Assembly: GCA_937900425.1 (NCBI GenBank)
Contig: CALCDT010000061.1
Coordinates: 1 to 5,289 of the forward strand
DNA length: 5,289 nt
DNA from: an uncultured Alphaproteobacteria bacterium
GTDB taxonomy: Bacteria; Pseudomonadota; Alphaproteobacteria; Rhizobiales; Pleomorphomonadaceae
Reading direction: 5' to 3'
Numbering within the stretch: position 1 is the stretch's first letter; each line of letters opens with the position of its first letter. The translations under genes were made by a program, and so were the position numbers. Shown one piece after another: positions 4,478 to 5,289 of the stretch. The notes under the pieces were generated by a model. The model made no database searches. It saw nothing but the letters and a program-made list of their open reading frames with translations, and had not been told where the DNA came from.

Positions 4478-5289
4478 ATGACGGATACGGTCTATCCGGT
4501 GCCGGCGGACTTCGCCAAATCGGCGCTGATCGACGCGAAGACCTACGAGGACATGTATCGCCGCTCGGTGGAGGACCCGGACGGCTTCTGGGGCGAGGCC
4601 GGCAAGCGGCTCGACTGGATCGAGCCCTACAAGACGGTCAAGAACACCAGCTACGATCCGCACAACGTCTCGATCAAGTGGTTCGAGGACGGCGTCCTCA
4701 ACGTCTCCGCCAACTGCGTCGACCGCCACCTCGAAAAGCGCGGCGACCAGGTCGCCATCCTCTGGGAGGGTGACGACCCGAACGAATCAAAGGCGATCAC
4801 CTACCGCGAGCTGCACGCCGAGGTGTCGAAATTCGCCAACGTCCTCAAGGCCCACGGCGTGAAGAAGGGTGACCGCGTCACCATCTACCTGCCGATGATC
4901 CCCGAGGCCGCCTATGCGATGCTCGCCTGCGCGCGGGTCGGCGCCATCCACTCGATCGTCTTCGCCGGCTTCTCCCCCGACAGCCTCGCCGGCCGCATCG
5001 AGGACTGCGCCTCGAAGATCGTGCTCACCGCCGACGAGGGCCTGCGCGGCGGCCGCAAGGTACCGCTCAAGACCAACGTCGACGCGGCGCTGAAGAAGGT
5101 CGAGGGCGTCACCAGCGTCATCGTCGTCCGCCGCACCGGCTCGGACGTGCCGATGACCGAGGGCCGCGACCACTTCTACGACGCCGAGGCCGCCAAGGTC
5201 TCCGCCGACTGCCCGCCCGAGCCGATGAACGCGGAAGACCCGCTGTTCATCCTCTACACCTCCGGCTCGACCGGCAAGCCCAAGGGCGT
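4478..5289 (+). CDS. acs: Acetyl-CoA synthetase (AMP-forming), N-terminal part, cut by the window end
   Basis: Acs activates acetate to acetyl-CoA through an acetyl-adenylate in the cytoplasm, feeding acetate to the TCA and glyoxylate pathways and to biosynthesis. The frame is open from the ATG to the window end, giving 270 of the usual 650 or so residues. The N-terminal Acs region is present: YEDMYRRSVEDPDGFWGE (23-40), RLDWIEPYKTVKNTSYDP (44-61), IKWFEDGVLNVSANCVDRHL (66-85) and QVAILWEGDDP (91-101). ITYRELHAEV (107-116), YLPMIPEAAYAMLACARVGAIHSIVF (137-162, adenylation core) and FAGFSPDSLAGRIEDC (162-177) follow. The nucleotide-binding P-loop YTSGSTGKPKG (260-270) is the last thing visible. 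The regulatory acetylatable lysine lies near the C-terminus, outside the window. The near-unbroken match to Acs, rather than propionyl- or acetoacetyl-CoA synthetases, makes the call firm, though the acyl-pocket residues are not in view. Confidence 0.97.
   Translation, partial: MTDTVYPVPADFAKSALIDAKTYEDMYRRSVEDPDGFWGEAGKRLDWIEPYKTVKNTSYDPHNVSIKWFEDGVLNVSANCVDRHLEKRGDQVAILWEGDDPNESKAITYRELHAEVSKFANVLKAHGVKKGDRVTIYLPMIPEAAYAMLACARVGAIHSIVFAGFSPDSLAGRIEDCASKIVLTADEGLRGGRKVPLKTNVDAALKKVEGVTSVIVVRRTGSDVPMTEGRDHFYDAEAAKVSADCPPEPMNAEDPLFILYTSGSTGKPKG

Overview
The window is very GC-rich with strong C/G third-position bias, and its gene content fits an alphaproteobacterium, most likely of the Hyphomicrobiales (Rhizobiales) group. 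The clearest pointers are a bacterial ETF-beta lysine methyltransferase homologue, which is typical of alphaproteobacteria, and a gpsA / YciI / EVE neighbourhood that I recall being common there. This placement is inference from gene content, not from a marker gene.

Layout. Bases 1-821 hold the 3' part of gpsA (glycerol-3-phosphate dehydrogenase) on the plus strand; its start and most of the nucleotide-binding motif lie outside the window. Bases 884-1779 hold a two-gene minus-strand unit: a TetR-family regulator followed, with a 19-base overlap, by a YciI-like protein. A 276-base intergenic region (1780-2055) separates this unit from a plus-strand run. It contains a candidate promoter for tetR and several inverted repeats. 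The plus-strand run is a second YciI-like protein (2056-2343), an EVE-domain protein (2356-2769) and a DEDDh 3'-5' exonuclease (2795-3385), spaced by only 12 and 25 bases and so probably one operon. A class I methyltransferase resembling the ETF-beta lysine methyltransferases follows (3544-4212, GTG start). After a 265-base gap with a plausible promoter comes the N-terminal 270 codons of acetyl-CoA synthetase (4478 to the window end).

How the genes may work together. gpsA supplies glycerol-3-phosphate for phospholipids. Acs activates acetate, and the methyltransferase probably modifies an electron-transfer flavoprotein involved in acyl-CoA oxidation, so the right side has a loose acyl/acetyl metabolism theme. 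The middle run pairs a probable modified-nucleic-acid reader (EVE) with a nuclease. The tetR-YciI unit points against the flow of its neighbours and looks like an autoregulated stress-response cassette placed inside an otherwise collinear block; its TetR carries a cysteine that aligns with the redox-sensing Cys106 of E. coli NemR.

Most of the window is ordinary housekeeping sequence. The parts worth a second look are the tetR-YciI cassette with its palindrome-rich leader, and the EVE-exonuclease pair. I saw no tRNA, rRNA, CRISPR array, insertion sequence or convincing intrinsic terminator with a T tract.
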